64,000 nucleotides of DNA from G965216255 sp965216255 (GCA_965216255.1 OZ244148.1:2418001-2482000), one strand, 5' to 3'. Counted from the stretch's first letter, positions 27,002 to 37,703 are shown. Notes: generated by a model not told the origin, from the letters alone. Program-made: numbers and translations.

Positions 27002-29836
27002 CTAGCCGGCGCCGCCAAACGCGTAGATGAGCCGCCCTACTGCTACGCGGCCCAGCCTAGGCGCACCGACAAACTCGCGGTGGTTGCTGTCGAACACGTT
27101 TGAGACGTTGAGCCCAGCCCGCAAGCCACTCAGGCCGCCCCTAAAGCCGTAGCCCAGCCCAAGATCCATGATGAAGTAATCCTCCACATCCCCGACGTAG
27201 GGACCTGAAATTACCGGGAATCCCTGGATGAAGCGCCCGGAGGCCGTGACTTCTACCCCGCTGGCATGGCTGAATCGGCCTCCGAGCTTTGTCTTGAGCG
27301 AGGGAGCATTGAGAGAAATAGAAAGCGCCGGATCGTCTTCCCCGATCTCGTCCGCACTAAAAAAATTGTCGTTGATCCACGAAACGTTGCCGAAAAGGCT
27401 CAGCCTGCGAGAGGCCAGATACTGGACCGAAGCATCGAACCCATAGTAGCTGAGCTCGCCAAAGTTGGGAAAGGTTACGAGTAGCTCCGGTGCATGCCCC
27501 ACGCCCGCATTGTTTTCCCTGGGCTGCACGATGGCCACGGGTGTGGTGGCAGAGGGAAGGCCGCCCGTGGCACTGGCGAGCTGGACGATGATAGCGGCCA
27601 AGGCGTCCGGGGTAAGACCGATGCTTCCAAGAAGGGTGGCAAGGGTAGCATTGTTTGCAATGCCCGTTGAAATGTCGCGCGTCAGGTCCTGTGCCAGATT
27701 GGGAACAAGCACGAACGGCGTCTTGAGCTGCAGGGAGCCGACAAAGTTCTGCTTCTCTCCATAGTAGGCGTCAAGCGCCACGAGAACCTTGTCGTTATAA
27801 ATGCCCTTGTACCCGATTTCGTACGTCTGCGCCGTAGTAGAGTTAATGGCCGGTACCGGAGCCAGATCGGTGGGAAAGGTGTCAATCTGCTGCTTAGAGA
27901 GATTGAGGATACCCAGTATCCCGGGGCTGAATCCGCTTACCACCGTCTGCTCAGGACTTAGCAGGCCCAAGAGAAGCCCCACAGCCGGTGCACTTACCTG
28001 GATGCCCAGAGCCGTGAGCTGCGCCGCGATGTCCTCCGCGGGCGTAGCGCTAAGAACATCGAACAACAAGCCATATATGTCTCCCGTGGGCAGGCCTACC
28101 GGCACCGAAGCTCCAAGTTGACCGGGGACGAGGCTGGAAGCCACGAGGTCGGTGTTGGCCCCAGCGGCCAAGAAGGCCGGATTGCGCTCCCAGGTATACT
28201 CGTTGGCTACGCCGCGGCCGCGCAGCTTGATTGGAGTGCCCGGAATCTCGCCGCCAATAATATCCAGAAACAGGGAGGCGGCGCTGGGAGACGAATAAGC
28301 GTGGTTATAGGTGGCGCGCACGCTGTGGCCGGGCCGCGGCTTGACCACGATACCCGCACGCGGGGAAATGCGCAGCTCGTCCACCACGTTGTTGTAATCC
28401 GCGCGCGCTGCGCCCACAATCTCAATCTTGTCCGAAAGCCGGGTGGTCGATTGCAGATAGGCCCCGTATTCATCAATGTTATCATTGTACTCGTTGCGGC
28501 CAAACACCGTCCCGTCCGTATCCGGGCGCGTAAGCTCCAGATCCAAGCCGAGTACGAGCTGCTCCTTTCCCCTGGCTGCCTGGAAGCTGTACTGCGTCTG
28601 CGCAGCATACGTCCTGGAGAATTCCACGAGCGGTTCACCCCCGTAGATAAAGGATTTGCCGGCATTGTTCACATTCACGTAGGCTTGGGCAAAGAAACCG
28701 CCACTTTGAAATCGCAACTGCCCGAACGTATAGGCGTAGTCGTCCGCCCTAATACTGCCAAGGCCGCTGAGAAGCACGGTGTTTGCCGTGGCGTACCCAC
28801 CCGTTGCGATAAGCCGCGTGTTTTCGGTGACACGATACTCTGCGCTGGCGTTGATGATCGTCTTGCTAATATCCGTATCCCGTGCGCCGTCGCGGGCAAT
28901 CTGGACGGCATCGGCCGCGTCCGGACACTCGGAAAACCTGGCAGCCTCGACAAGTTCGGGGGCGCACCCTTCCAGACTAAAGTCATTACCCCGGCCATAC
29001 TGCCCCACCACCTTAAGGCCAAGTTTCTTGCCGATGACCTGTGCAACGCGGCCCTCCAGCCCGAAAAGGGACCGCTGGCCCCCACTCAAGGAGACCGAAG
29101 TGCCGGGGTAGGTGAAAGCATCCTTGGTGATATAGTGAATGACACCGCTGTCCACGCCCGCCCCGTACAGCGCCGACCCCGGGCCGCGCACCACTTCGAT
29201 GCGCTCGATATCCAAGCTTGTGGTAGGCATGCTGCTGTGAAAGTTGAGGCCAACGGAGGGCACAGCCGCATGCCGGTAGTCAGTAAGCACGTAGGCTGCA
29301 CCCGAGAAAACGTTATTGAAACCTCGCAGAACCACGTCGTAGCGGTCGAGCCCCGTCTGCACCATATCCAGTCCGGTCACGTTACGGAGGGCCTTGACCG
29401 CAGACGGCACTATTTCGACTTCCAGTTCCCGCGCCCCGATAACATCAATGGAGGCCGGCGCATCCAGCACCTTTTCCTGGCGCCGCCCAGCCGTGATCTG
29501 GATCGGGTCGAGTTCGATACCGGGCACCAGGGCAATAGTCAGCGTGTGCGTTTCTGCCTCGGAAAGTTCTACGGTGATTTCCTGGTTCTGGTAGCCCGTG
29601 AAACTGATAAGCACCGTGTACATGCCGGGGACAAGGCCCGAGATGGTGAACGTGCCGTCCTCATCCGCCGCGGCGCCCGTGGCCGTCTCGGCCACGTAGA
29701 CATTAGCACTCGGCAGCGGAAGTCCATCCTCTGCGTCCGTGATGGTACCCGTGATGGAGGCCGTCATGTGCTGGGCAGCAGCCGGTACGGTTAGTGCCAG
29801 GACAAGGCACAAATTGTAGAGTCTTGGCTTGTACAT
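27002..29836 (-). CDS. TonB-dependent outer-membrane receptor
   Basis: 944 aa. A signal peptide (YNLCLVLALTVPAAAQ, cleavage near 22) is followed by a CarboxypepD_reg-like beta domain (about 26-108: SITGTITDAEDGLPLPSANV, GTFTISGLVPGMYTVLISFT), a plug domain (about 115-235: VLDAPASIDVIGARELE, VVRGPGSALYGAGVDSGVIH) and a long beta-barrel ending VGRLIYAFGGAG. It imports a siderophore, vitamin or oligomer using TonB energy; the substrate is not evident. The barrel has low-complexity alanine/leucine/isoleucine loops around 555-680. It lies between purB and nuoA on the same strand. Confidence 0.9.
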   Translation of the reverse strand: MYKPRLYNLCLVLALTVPAAAQHMTASITGTITDAEDGLPLPSANVYVAETATGAAADEDGTFTISGLVPGMYTVLISFTGYQNQEITVELSEAETHTLTIALVPGIELDPIQITAGRRQEKVLDAPASIDVIGARELEVEIVPSAVKALRNVTGLDMVQTGLDRYDVVLRGFNNVFSGAAYVLTDYRHAAVPSVGLNFHSSMPTTSLDIERIEVVRGPGSALYGAGVDSGVIHYITKDAFTYPGTSVSLSGGQRSLFGLEGRVAQVIGKKLGLKVVGQYGRGNDFSLEGCAPELVEAARFSECPDAADAVQIARDGARDTDISKTIINASAEYRVTENTRLIATGGYATANTVLLSGLGSIRADDYAYTFGQLRFQSGGFFAQAYVNVNNAGKSFIYGGEPLVEFSRTYAAQTQYSFQAARGKEQLVLGLDLELTRPDTDGTVFGRNEYNDNIDEYGAYLQSTTRLSDKIEIVGAARADYNNVVDELRISPRAGIVVKPRPGHSVRATYNHAYSSPSAASLFLDIIGGEIPGTPIKLRGRGVANEYTWERNPAFLAAGANTDLVASSLVPGQLGASVPVGLPTGDIYGLLFDVLSATPAEDIAAQLTALGIQVSAPAVGLLLGLLSPEQTVVSGFSPGILGILNLSKQQIDTFPTDLAPVPAINSTTAQTYEIGYKGIYNDKVLVALDAYYGEKQNFVGSLQLKTPFVLVPNLAQDLTRDISTGIANNATLATLLGSIGLTPDALAAIIVQLASATGGLPSATTPVAIVQPRENNAGVGHAPELLVTFPNFGELSYYGFDASVQYLASRRLSLFGNVSWINDNFFSADEIGEDDPALSISLNAPSLKTKLGGRFSHASGVEVTASGRFIQGFPVISGPYVGDVEDYFIMDLGLGYGFRGGLSGLRAGLNVSNVFDSNHREFVGAPRLGRVAVGRLIYAFGGAG

Positions 29837-29902
29837 GGCACCTCGGAATTATCTGTTTGTCGGTACGGCAAGATAAAGATTATTGCCTTTGGAACCGCAT
29901 CC

Positions 29903-31198
29903 CTACGCAAGACCCGCCCGCTCGAATAACGCATCCACGTGGCGAAGGTGGTAGCCCACGTCAAAGGCCTCGGTTACTTCGGTTGGCGTCATATGGCGCC
30001 GCACATCCGGGGCCGCCAGCACAACTTCCTTAAACGCCTTCTCTTGCTTCCACGCCTGCATGGCGCAGGGCTGGATGATATCGTACGCTTCCTCTCGGCT
30101 CAGGCCCTTGTCAATGAGCGCCAGGAGCAGGCGCTGGCTGTTATGGAGGCCAAGCGAGCGCTCCATGTTGCGCTGCATGGCCTCCGGGTAGACGACAAGG
30201 CCCCGTACGATGTGCGCGAACCGCGTCAGGGCATAGTGTATTATGGTGGTAGCATCGGGAATCACCACGCGCTCCACGCTGGAGTGCGAAATGTCCCGTT
30301 CGTGCCACAAAGCCACGTTTTCGTAGGCGGCCACCATGTACCCTCGCAGCAGGCGAGCGCAGCCCGTAACGTTTTCGGACCCGATGGGATTGCGCTTGTG
30401 AGGCATGGCCGACGAGCCTTTCTGTCCAGCGCCAAAGGCCTCCTCTACCTCACGCACTTCGCTGCGCTGCAAATGGCGCACTTCCGTGGCCATCTTCTCC
30501 AGCGTAGCACCCAATAGCGCCAGTACGGCCACATAGTGGGCGTGCCGATCCCGCTGCAAGACCTGCGTGGAAACAGGCGCAGGCTCGAGGCCCAGACTCC
30601 GGCAGGTGTGCGCCTCCACTTCGGGCGGTATGTGCGCAAACGTACCCACCGCGCCGGAAAGCTTGCCTACCCGCACGCCTTCAGCCGCATGCTCAAAGCG
30701 CACCCTATTGCGCTGCATCTCCGCGTAAAAGAGTGCGAGCTTGATCCCCAATGTCGTGGGCTCCGCGTGGATGCCGTGCGTGCGGCCCATCATCACCGTG
30801 GTCTTGAATTCGCGTGCCCGCAGGCGAAGTACGCTGATGAGCCCGTCCAGCGCCTCGCGGATCAGCGCATTCGCCCGGAGCAGCCGCAGCGACCACGCGG
30901 TATCCACGACGTCAGAGGACGTAAGACCGTAGTGGACCCACTTCCGCTCTGGCCCGAGCGTCTCGCTTACGGCGCGTGTGAAAGCCACCACGTCATGGCG
31001 CGTCTCCTTCTCCAGCGCATGGATGCGCGCCACGTCGAAGCCGGCGCTCCGGCGCAATGCCTCCACATCCTCCGGCGGTATCACGCCCGCGTCCGACCAG
31101 GCGGCACACGCCGCTATTTCCACTTCGAGCCATGCCTGGAACTGGCCCTTTTCGCTCCACAGCGACTGCATGACGGGCAGGGAGTAGCGATCAATCAC
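29903..31198 (-). CDS. purB: Adenylosuccinate lyase
   Basis: 431 aa fumarase/aspartase-superfamily enzyme of purine synthesis (cleaves SAICAR and adenylosuccinate). RYSLPVMQSLWSEKGQFQAW at the start, HYGLTSSDVVDTAWSL, TVMMGRTHGIHAEPTTLG with the catalytic His, and the signature GSSAMPHKRNPIGSENVTG (about 262-280). Typical length. The 66-base gap to the receptor gene downstream contains no obvious terminator. Confidence 0.96.
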   Translation of the reverse strand: MIDRYSLPVMQSLWSEKGQFQAWLEVEIAACAAWSDAGVIPPEDVEALRRSAGFDVARIHALEKETRHDVVAFTRAVSETLGPERKWVHYGLTSSDVVDTAWSLRLLRANALIREALDGLISVLRLRAREFKTTVMMGRTHGIHAEPTTLGIKLALFYAEMQRNRVRFEHAAEGVRVGKLSGAVGTFAHIPPEVEAHTCRSLGLEPAPVSTQVLQRDRHAHYVAVLALLGATLEKMATEVRHLQRSEVREVEEAFGAGQKGSSAMPHKRNPIGSENVTGCARLLRGYMVAAYENVALWHERDISHSSVERVVIPDATTIIHYALTRFAHIVRGLVVYPEAMQRNMERSLGLHNSQRLLLALIDKGLSREEAYDIIQPCAMQAWKQEKAFKEVVLAAPDVRRHMTPTEVTEAFDVGYHLRHVDALFERAGLA

Positions 31199-31264
31199 AA
31201 TAGACCTGGGGCAAAGGGGTGTGCATTATATGGGAATTATATAGAAAAGTTGAAACCTGCCTGT

Positions 31265-32280
31265 GGTCCTGCTATATAAGATACCAGATCAAACGGACAG
31301 GATCATGGCTAAGACGAACGTCGGAACGGTTCCCGGACGCTACAGCCGCGTAGGCATATCGGTAATAGAGCTTTCGCAGATGTTTCCCGACGAGGCAGCT
31401 GCAACTCGGTGGTTTGAATTGATCGTTTGGCCGGACGACAACCGGTGCTGCCTACGATGCGGAAGTGATGATACGTACGAGGTTGCGCACAAGACGATGC
31501 CGTACCGCTGCCGGGGATGCAAGCGGTATTTCTCGTGCAAGACGGGTACGTCGATGCAGGCCAGTAAAATACCGCTGCTAAAGTGGGTATGGGCCATATA
31601 CATCGAAATGACGAGCCTGCAAGGTGTGTCCAGCATGAAGCTCCACAGAGACATCAAAGTGACGCAAACAACCGCCTGGTTTATGCTACAGCGCATTCGA
31701 GAGGCGTTCCGACTGGACGTGTTGCCGGAATTTGGAGGTCCGGTCGAAGTGGACGAGACATACGTTGGCGGCCTCGAAAAGAACAAGCACGCGCACAAGA
31801 AGGCCATTCTGGGGCGCGGGCATGTAGGTAAGACGGCCGTTGTTGGCGCACGTGACCGCGCCAGGGGAAGCGTTGCCGCAAAGGTAGTGCAGAACACGGA
31901 CGGGCCGACGCTCAAGGGTTTCGTTCACGAAGCCACGGAGGACGGCGCGAATGTCTACACGGACAACGCGGAGGCTAACAAGGGCCTGCCGAACCACGAA
32001 GCCGTAAAGCACTCCTTATCCGAGTACGTGAACGGCAAGGCGCACACCAACGACGTGGAGAGCTTCTGGGCCGTGTTGAAGCGCGCCTATCACGGAGTGT
32101 GTCACCAGCTATCGCCCAAGCACCTGCAACGCTACGTAAGCCAGATTGCCGGGAAACACAACGTCCGGCACCTCGACACGGCGGACCAGATGGCGCACGT
32201 CGTAGCCGCTATGGTCGGCAAACGATTGTTGTGGAGGGAATTGGTGGCGTACTCAGACAGCTAAGACGCCGGAATACTTA
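31265..32280 (+). mobile_element. IS1595-family insertion sequence
   Basis: The left end begins GGTCCTGCTATATAAGATAC at 31265. The right end GGAATACTTATAG (reverse GGTACACTATAAGTATTCC if the first IS3 bases are counted) resembles it imperfectly. The right terminus touches the truncated IS3 copy at 32284, so the exact border is uncertain. The single transposase gene is intact. Confidence 0.7.
31305..32264 (+). CDS. IS1595-family transposase
   Basis: 319 aa from ATG 31305. An N-terminal zinc ribbon (CLRCGSDDTYEV ... YRCRGCKRYFS, about 50-78) is followed by a DDE/N-type catalytic domain: VEVDETYVGGLEK, ANVYTDNAEANKGL, and AHTNDVESFWAVLKRAYHGV. No stops or frameshifts, so potentially active. The zinc ribbon plus ISXO2-like core is the family hallmark. 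Confidence 0.9.
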   Translation: MAKTNVGTVPGRYSRVGISVIELSQMFPDEAAATRWFELIVWPDDNRCCLRCGSDDTYEVAHKTMPYRCRGCKRYFSCKTGTSMQASKIPLLKWVWAIYIEMTSLQGVSSMKLHRDIKVTQTTAWFMLQRIREAFRLDVLPEFGGPVEVDETYVGGLEKNKHAHKKAILGRGHVGKTAVVGARDRARGSVAAKVVQNTDGPTLKGFVHEATEDGANVYTDNAEANKGLPNHEAVKHSLSEYVNGKAHTNDVESFWAVLKRAYHGVCHQLSPKHLQRYVSQIAGKHNVRHLDTADQMAHVVAAMVGKRLLWRELVAYSDS

Positions 32281-32283
32281 TAG

Positions 32284-32563
32284 TGTACCCCAAATTCTGG
32301 ACAGTAGTTTAAGATAGAATCCTGCCTCTTAAATCGAGGTACATGTCACGATGAAACGGAAGTCGTACGCCGCCGCATTCAAGACTCGAGTGGCCGTGGA
32401 GGCCATACGAGGCGAGCAAACCATCAGCCAGATTGCCGCCCGCTTCGAGGTGCACCCCAGCCAGGTGAACCTGTGGAAGAAGCAGGCGCTTCAGCACTTG
32501 ATGGATGCCTTTTCCACGCGTCGTGGCAAGGCCAAACAACAAGAAGAGGTACTTAAGGATGAA
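32284..32563 (+). mobile_element. Truncated second copy of the IS3-family element
   Basis: Nearly identical to 7475-7754: left end, leader and the first 71 codons of orfA (from ATG 32351), then identity stops after GGATGAA at 32563. The following 36 bases (32564-32599) belong to the flank that was once downstream of the sigma factor gene now at 47733. A 3'-deleted remnant. Confidence 0.85.
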
Positions 32564-32866
32564 ACGGCTTTTCAACTTTTTTATATAAGTCCCCCTTATC
32601 CCGGATTATTCACATAAATGCAAAGTCGATGTTCGAAGGCAGACTTATTGGGTTCGTAAGCTCTTGATTCTTTTTTGGTTATACGGGAACATCGTAGTAG
32701 CTTTTTCGGTTTGAATAGCGAACCAGAAATACGCTCAATGTGAATCCAATGGCCTCCAATTCAGTAGAGTCGACGGGCGGCGCGTTACTCCCATTAGGAG
32801 CACGTTTCCGCCCGCCGCTCATCAAACCGGACATGCAGAATTACCGCATCCGGCTTTCAGACAAGA

Positions 32867-34224
32867 TCATGTTTTCGCCCACGGAAGGCCCTTGGTCGTT
32901 GGCTCAAGGCATATCAGGCCATACTTCTTGTATAGCTCTTCGTGCGGGAAGCGTGCCCACCCCCCGGACCGAACCTTGTGCTTGCGACAGAGCCACTGAC
33001 GAATCCGCTTCGTCATGTGTGCATCTATGCCTGCATAGGCGGGATTGACTTGTCCAAGTCGGAAGTAGTTGGCCCATCCGGTCGATAACCAGTTAAGGCG
33101 TGTTACCATCTCCTCTATGGACAGCAGTCCGTGCCTTGCCGCCGTTTGCTCACTGATCCTGCGGCATATGCTCTGGACACTCTTCTTGCTCGGGCGAGTC
33201 CCTATATAGGATCCTCTGCCGCCCGGGCGAAAGTTGCGCCCAATCCGGTACCCAAGGAACTCAAACGGTTCTTCGGGGCACCGGACGCATCGGGTCTTCC
33301 TTGCGTTGATCGGCAGTTTCAGCCGTTGCATTATGGTCTCCACCGCTTCCAGCATCGCTGTACCATCGGCCTTTCCGAGTACCACAAAATCATCGGCGTA
33401 GTTCACGATCGACGCTTGGAAGCGCCGGGCATAGCCCAGCAGCTTCCAGGCAATGAGAAAACGGCGCATGTAGGCGATCGGCGATCGCCTGTGTTGCTCA
33501 GCAAGGGAGAGATTGGCGCGCCTTGCGGCGTGCCCTTTCCTTCCTTCCGAGCCCGGTTCGTCAGGCGTTTGCCTGCCTTACCGCCATCTTCCACTACCGG
33601 CATCACCAGCCATGACTTGATGAGTTCGAGCATCCGACCATCGCTGATGCGACGCGCCAGAGACTTCATCATCTTATCATGCGGTATCTCACCAAAGTAG
33701 TTCGACAGGTCTGCATCAACCACTTCCCGGCGGCCCGTATTTACGAGCCTGTGGACGCGATTGACCGCTTCCTGTGCGCTACGTCCCTTCCGATAGGCAT
33801 ATTGCTCCTCTTGTAAATCCGCTTCAAAGATCGGCCCCAGCACCAGCATTGCCGATGTCTGCGTGACCCTGTCACGAATACAGGGAATGCCTAACGGCCG
33901 GAACTTGCCTGGCTGCTTCTTCGGGATCAGTACCTGACGTACCGCACGCGGTTTGTACGTACCCTCCCTTAGATCCCGCGCCAGTTCCCCCAGCCATCGA
34001 TTTATGCCGTGCGCTTCAATGTCTCGAAAGGTCTCTCCATCCACACCGGCACTGCCGCCGTTACGGCGTACTTGTTGCCAAGCTGCGAACAAGAAATCCT
34101 TCCTCCACACTTTGTCACACAATGCATGGAAACGACGCTTGGGGTCTTCCTTCGCTTTGACATGTAATACGCGCTGGAGGTCCCGAACCGATTCTGATCC
34201 TGTTAGACCTGCGTCAGTAACCAT
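32867..34224 (-). pseudogene. Reverse transcriptase/maturase of intron Z (frameshifted)
   Basis: The N-terminal part (from Met 34224) has RT blocks GGSAGVDGETFRDIE, PLGIPCIRDRVTQTSAMLVL, YAYRKGRSAQEAVNRVH, VDADLSNYFGEIPHD and GTPQGAPISPLLSN. There an apparent 17-base insertion made of overlapping GCGATCGC palindromes (33473-33490) breaks the frame. The other frame then continues YMRRFLIAWK, the catalytic VNYADDFVVLG, and the maturase domain (TGWANYFRLGQVNP, MTKRIRQWLCRKHKV). Without the insertion it would be about 440-450 aa, normal for an IEP without endonuclease. The copy here should be inactive. Confidence 0.85.
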
Positions 34225-34544
34225 TGCCTTTCCCCCTTTGCGTATTGCTCTTGAATGAGGGTCCCTTTCCTCGACGAGCATTACTCCGCGTCACAGGTAC
34301 TACGGACCCATCCGCCACCCTGACGGCCCAATCTGTCCCTTGCGGGAAATCGGTTGGCCTGCGTGTGCATCGCGGTAGGCCCCGGGTTTCCCCGGGACCC
34401 CCGGACAGATCCGGACGTGCCCGCTAAGGCATCTGGCTCCTCCCTCAGGTCGCGCCGCCGCGCATGACGTTAATGGGTCGGCTAACCACCCCATAGCCGT
34501 AACCGGACCGTCCCGTGTGGCACACGAAGTCCGGCTCTGCGTCC

Positions 34545-35422
34545 GTAGAGTCGGCGGGAGGCGCACCTGCCGTAGGATCCGGTGGCTTGTCCGTCGCTTT
34601 CGCTCCGGGCCGCAGTCCGGCTTCCCTAACCGTGTTTCCTCCCGCCGCTCACCGAACCGGGCGTGCGGCACTACCGCACCCGGCTCTCCAGGCGGATCAT
34701 GCAACTCGCACTCGGACAACGGCGTCGCCCCATGGAGCTTCTCCTGTTCAAAGACTTGCACGGTCCCTGTTTCCACTCCATGACTTGAGTCCGTTGATCA
34801 TCAGGCCTGTTTACGCCCTGATAACACCCCGTGGCGTGCCTAGCATGCCACATGGCTCCTTCACTTTCGCATGTGATGCCGCCGAGGTCTCCGACCATTT
34901 ACCGGTTTAGTAGGTCTCTGCCAATGCCGTGGCCTTTCCCTCTACGAACATCGCTCCGCACCTGCGGCCCCTTTCCTCCACGGGCATTACCCCGTCTCTA
35001 CGGTACTACGGGCCACTCCGCCACCCTCTCGGCCCGGCCTGACCCTTGCGGGCTTCCGGTTGGTGTGTGCTACACCGCCGTCAGGGCTTCCCGTGTTGCC
35101 ACTCCTTCCATCTTGCATGCATGCCAGTGCCAGTACCCCGGCGGAAATAGACCGGTGCACGTGTCGTTCTCTTCCCGGTCTACCAGCGGCCTTCCCCATG
35201 ACACCGGAGGGTCGGCTTCCGCATTGCCCTTTTCGAGGCCTGCTCGGCATTCACTGCGCGTTCCGGCCTGCATGCTCGCTAAATCGCCTAAGCGATCCTT
35301 TTGCCAAAGTGCTTCAGTCCATGTTGTTACCTCCATAAACCGCCTTGGTCGCTACCAACTGAAACGACAGCTGTTGCGTGGGATTCGCACCCACAAGGAA
35401 GAAGCGCCTTATCACGGCGCAC
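34545..35422 (-). mobile_element. Group II intron W1, uninterrupted, ORF-less
   Basis: 878 nt. 5' end GTGCGCCGTGATAAGGCGC (35422), 3' end CTCTAC (34545), domain V of 33 nt at 34654-34686 (GAGCCGGGTGCGG ... CCCGGTTC, AGC triad). The sequence resembles Z in the 5' domain and 3' end but lacks the reverse transcriptase, so W looks like a deletion derivative of a Z-type intron. This uninterrupted copy is the reference for reading W2-W4. Confidence 0.85.
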
Positions 35423-36969
35423 GTAGAGTCGGCGGGAGGCGCACCTGCCGTAGGATCCGGTGGCTTGTCCGTCGCTTTCGCTCCGGGCCGCAGTCCGGCT
35501 TCCCTAACCGTGTTTCCTCCCGCCGCTCACCGAACCGGGCGTGCGGCACTACCGCACCCGGCTCTCCAGGCGGATCATGCAACTCGCACTCGGACAACGG
35601 CGTCGCCCCATGGAGCTTCTCCTGTTCAAAGACTTGCACGGTCCCTGTTTCCACTCCATGACTTGAGTCCGTTGATCATCAGGCCTGTTTACGCCCTGAT
35701 AACACCCCGTGGCGTGCCTAGCATGCCACATGGCTCCTTCACTTTCGCATGTGATGCCGCCGAGGTCTCCGACCATTTACCGGTTTAGTAGGTCTCTGCC
35801 AATGCCGTGGCCTTTCCCTCTACGAACATCGCTCCGCACCTGCGGCCCCTTTCCTCCACGGGCATTACCCCGTCTCTACGGTACTACGGGCCACTCCGCC
35901 ACCCTCTCGGCCCGGCCTGACCCTTGCGGGCTTCCGGTTGGTGTGTGCTACACCGCCGTCAGGGCTTCCCGTGTTGCAACTCCTTCCATCTTGCATGCAT
36001 GCCAGTGCCAGTACCCCGGCGGAAATAGACCGGTGCACGTGTCGTTCTCTTCCCGGTCTACCAGCGGCCTTCCCCATGACACCGGAGGGTCGGCTTCCGC
36101 ATTGCCCTTTTCGAGGCCTGCTCGGCATTCACTGCGCGTTCCGGCCTGCATGCTCGCTAAATCGCCTAAGCGATCCTTTTGCCAAAGTGCTTCAGTCATC
36201 GCGGTAGGCCCCGGGTTTCCCCGGGGCCCCCGCACAGATCCGGACGTGCCCGCTAAGGCATCCGGCTCCTCCCTCAGGTCGCGCCGCCGCGCATGACGTT
36301 AATGGGCCGGCTAACCAACCCATAGCCGTAACCGAACCATCCCATGTGACACACGAAGTCCGGCTCTGCGTCCGGTGTGTGTTGGGTTGTCCGATTTCCC
36401 CTCGGGTGCGACGCTTCGCTCCACCAACTCCGCCGCGCGGTCCTCCGCGCTTTGTTCGCCGGCTTCATCGCTACTATCATCGCATCTGACTCCTCCTCGC
36501 CGTTCATCCTCCGCTCGGCAATGCCTTGGCTTTGGCGGCCCCGCCCTAAGCGCTGGGCAGCGAGGAGGCCTCCCAGGTCCCAACCTTGTACGTACATACG
36601 TGCCTGAGTTCTTGGACGCCGCGGAGCCCTCTTGAACCTCACCATATCGGTCCAATCAGTATTGCCTTCAGCCAACATGAGGACTTCGGCACTCCGAACA
36701 ATGGTCCTTTCGGCGCTCATTAGCTCCGCCCATATGCACCCCTGCCGACGCTTCGCCCGTTCCCTCACGAGAACGACCGCACGGCTTGGGGAGAGATATG
36801 GATTGGTTATATCCTTTACCACAGAGGACTTACACCTCCTGTACTTGGCCAGTTAGCCTGGCGCACCATGTTGTTACCTCCATAAACCGCCTTGGTCGCT
36901 ACCAACTGAAACGACAGCTGTTGCGTGGGATTCGCACCCACAAGGAAGAAGCGCCTTATCACGGCGCAC
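35423..36969 (-). mobile_element. Group II intron W2, interrupted by X2
   Basis: Own sequence 35423-36197 plus 36867-36969 = 878 nt, the same as W1, with only scattered base differences (for example at 35979). Placed directly next to W1 inside X1. X2 is inserted in its domain I at a TTCAGTC/CATGTTG junction that is continuous in W1. Confidence 0.85.
36198..36866 (-). mobile_element. Group II intron X2, uninterrupted, ORF-less
   Basis: 669 nt with 5' end GTGCGCCAGGCTAACTGG (36866) and 3' end GCCTACCGCGAT (36198). Domain V of 32 nt at 36237-36268 (GAGCCGGATGCC TTAA CGGGCACGTCCGGATC, shown in parts) has the AGC triad; domain VI is a GGGGCCCCGGG hairpin with the bulge context CCTACC. A 182-codon minus-strand frame (36274-36819) keeps an N-terminal remnant similar to the T reverse transcriptase, so X is a T-type intron that lost most of its ORF. 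Confidence 0.85.
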
Positions 36970-37703
36970 GGTGTGTGTTGGGTTGTCCGATTTCCCCTCG
37001 GGTGCGACGCTTCGCTCCACCAACTCCGCCGCGCGGTCCTCCGCGCTTTGTTCGCCGGCTTCATCGCTACTATCATCGCATCTGACTCCTCCTCGCCGTT
37101 CATCCTCCGCTCGGCAATGCCTTGGCTTTGGCGGCCCCGCCCTAAGCGCTGGGCAGCGAGGAGGCCTCCCAGGTCCCAACCTTGTACGTACATACATGCC
37201 TGAGTTCTTGGACGCCGCGGAGCCCTCTTGAACCTCACCATATCGGTCCAATCAGTATTGCCTTCAGCCAACACGAGGACTTCGGCACTCCGAACAATGG
37301 TCCTTTCGGCGCTCATTAGCTCCGCCCATATGCACCCCTGCCGACGCTTCGCCCGTTCCCTCACGAGAACGACCGCACGGCTTGGGGAGAGATATGGATT
37401 GGTTATATCCTTTACCACAGAGGACTTACACCTCCTGTACTTGGCCAGTTAGCCTGGCGCACATCGCGGTAGGCCCCGAGTTTCCCCGGGGCCCCCGCAC
37501 AGATCCGGACGTGCCCGTTAAGGCATCCGGCTCCTCCCTCAGGTCGCGCCGCCGCGCATGACGTTAATGGGCCGGCTAACCAACCCATAGCCGTAACCGG
37601 ACCATCCCATGTGACACACGAAGTCCGGCTCTGCGTCCGTAGAGTCGGCGGGAGGCGCACCTGCCGTAGGATCCGGTGGCTTGTCCGTCGCTTTCGCTCC
37701 GGG

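Larger units (their letters stand above)
34369..37462 (-). mobile_element. Group II intron X1, interrupted by W1 and W2
   Basis: Own sequence 34369-34544 plus 36970-37462 = 669 nt. 5' end GTGCGCCAGGCTAACTGG, 3' end CCTACCGCGAT. Domain V of the type GAGCC...CCGGATC lies near the 3' end (X1 carries small differences from the others, e.g. AGCCAGATG). No complete reverse transcriptase. It sits in domain I of Z and is the first of three X units placed head to tail. Two complete W introns lie in tandem at the same internal site. Confidence 0.85.

Noticed and set aside
28118..29794. Long plus-strand open frame of 558 codons
   Set aside because: Antisense to the TonB-dependent receptor gene, with no protein motifs of its own.
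37639..37703. Independent small intron with 3' end at GTAGAG
   Set aside because: The 65 bases are the 3' tip of W3; continuity is proven by W1, where the same sequence runs on without interruption.
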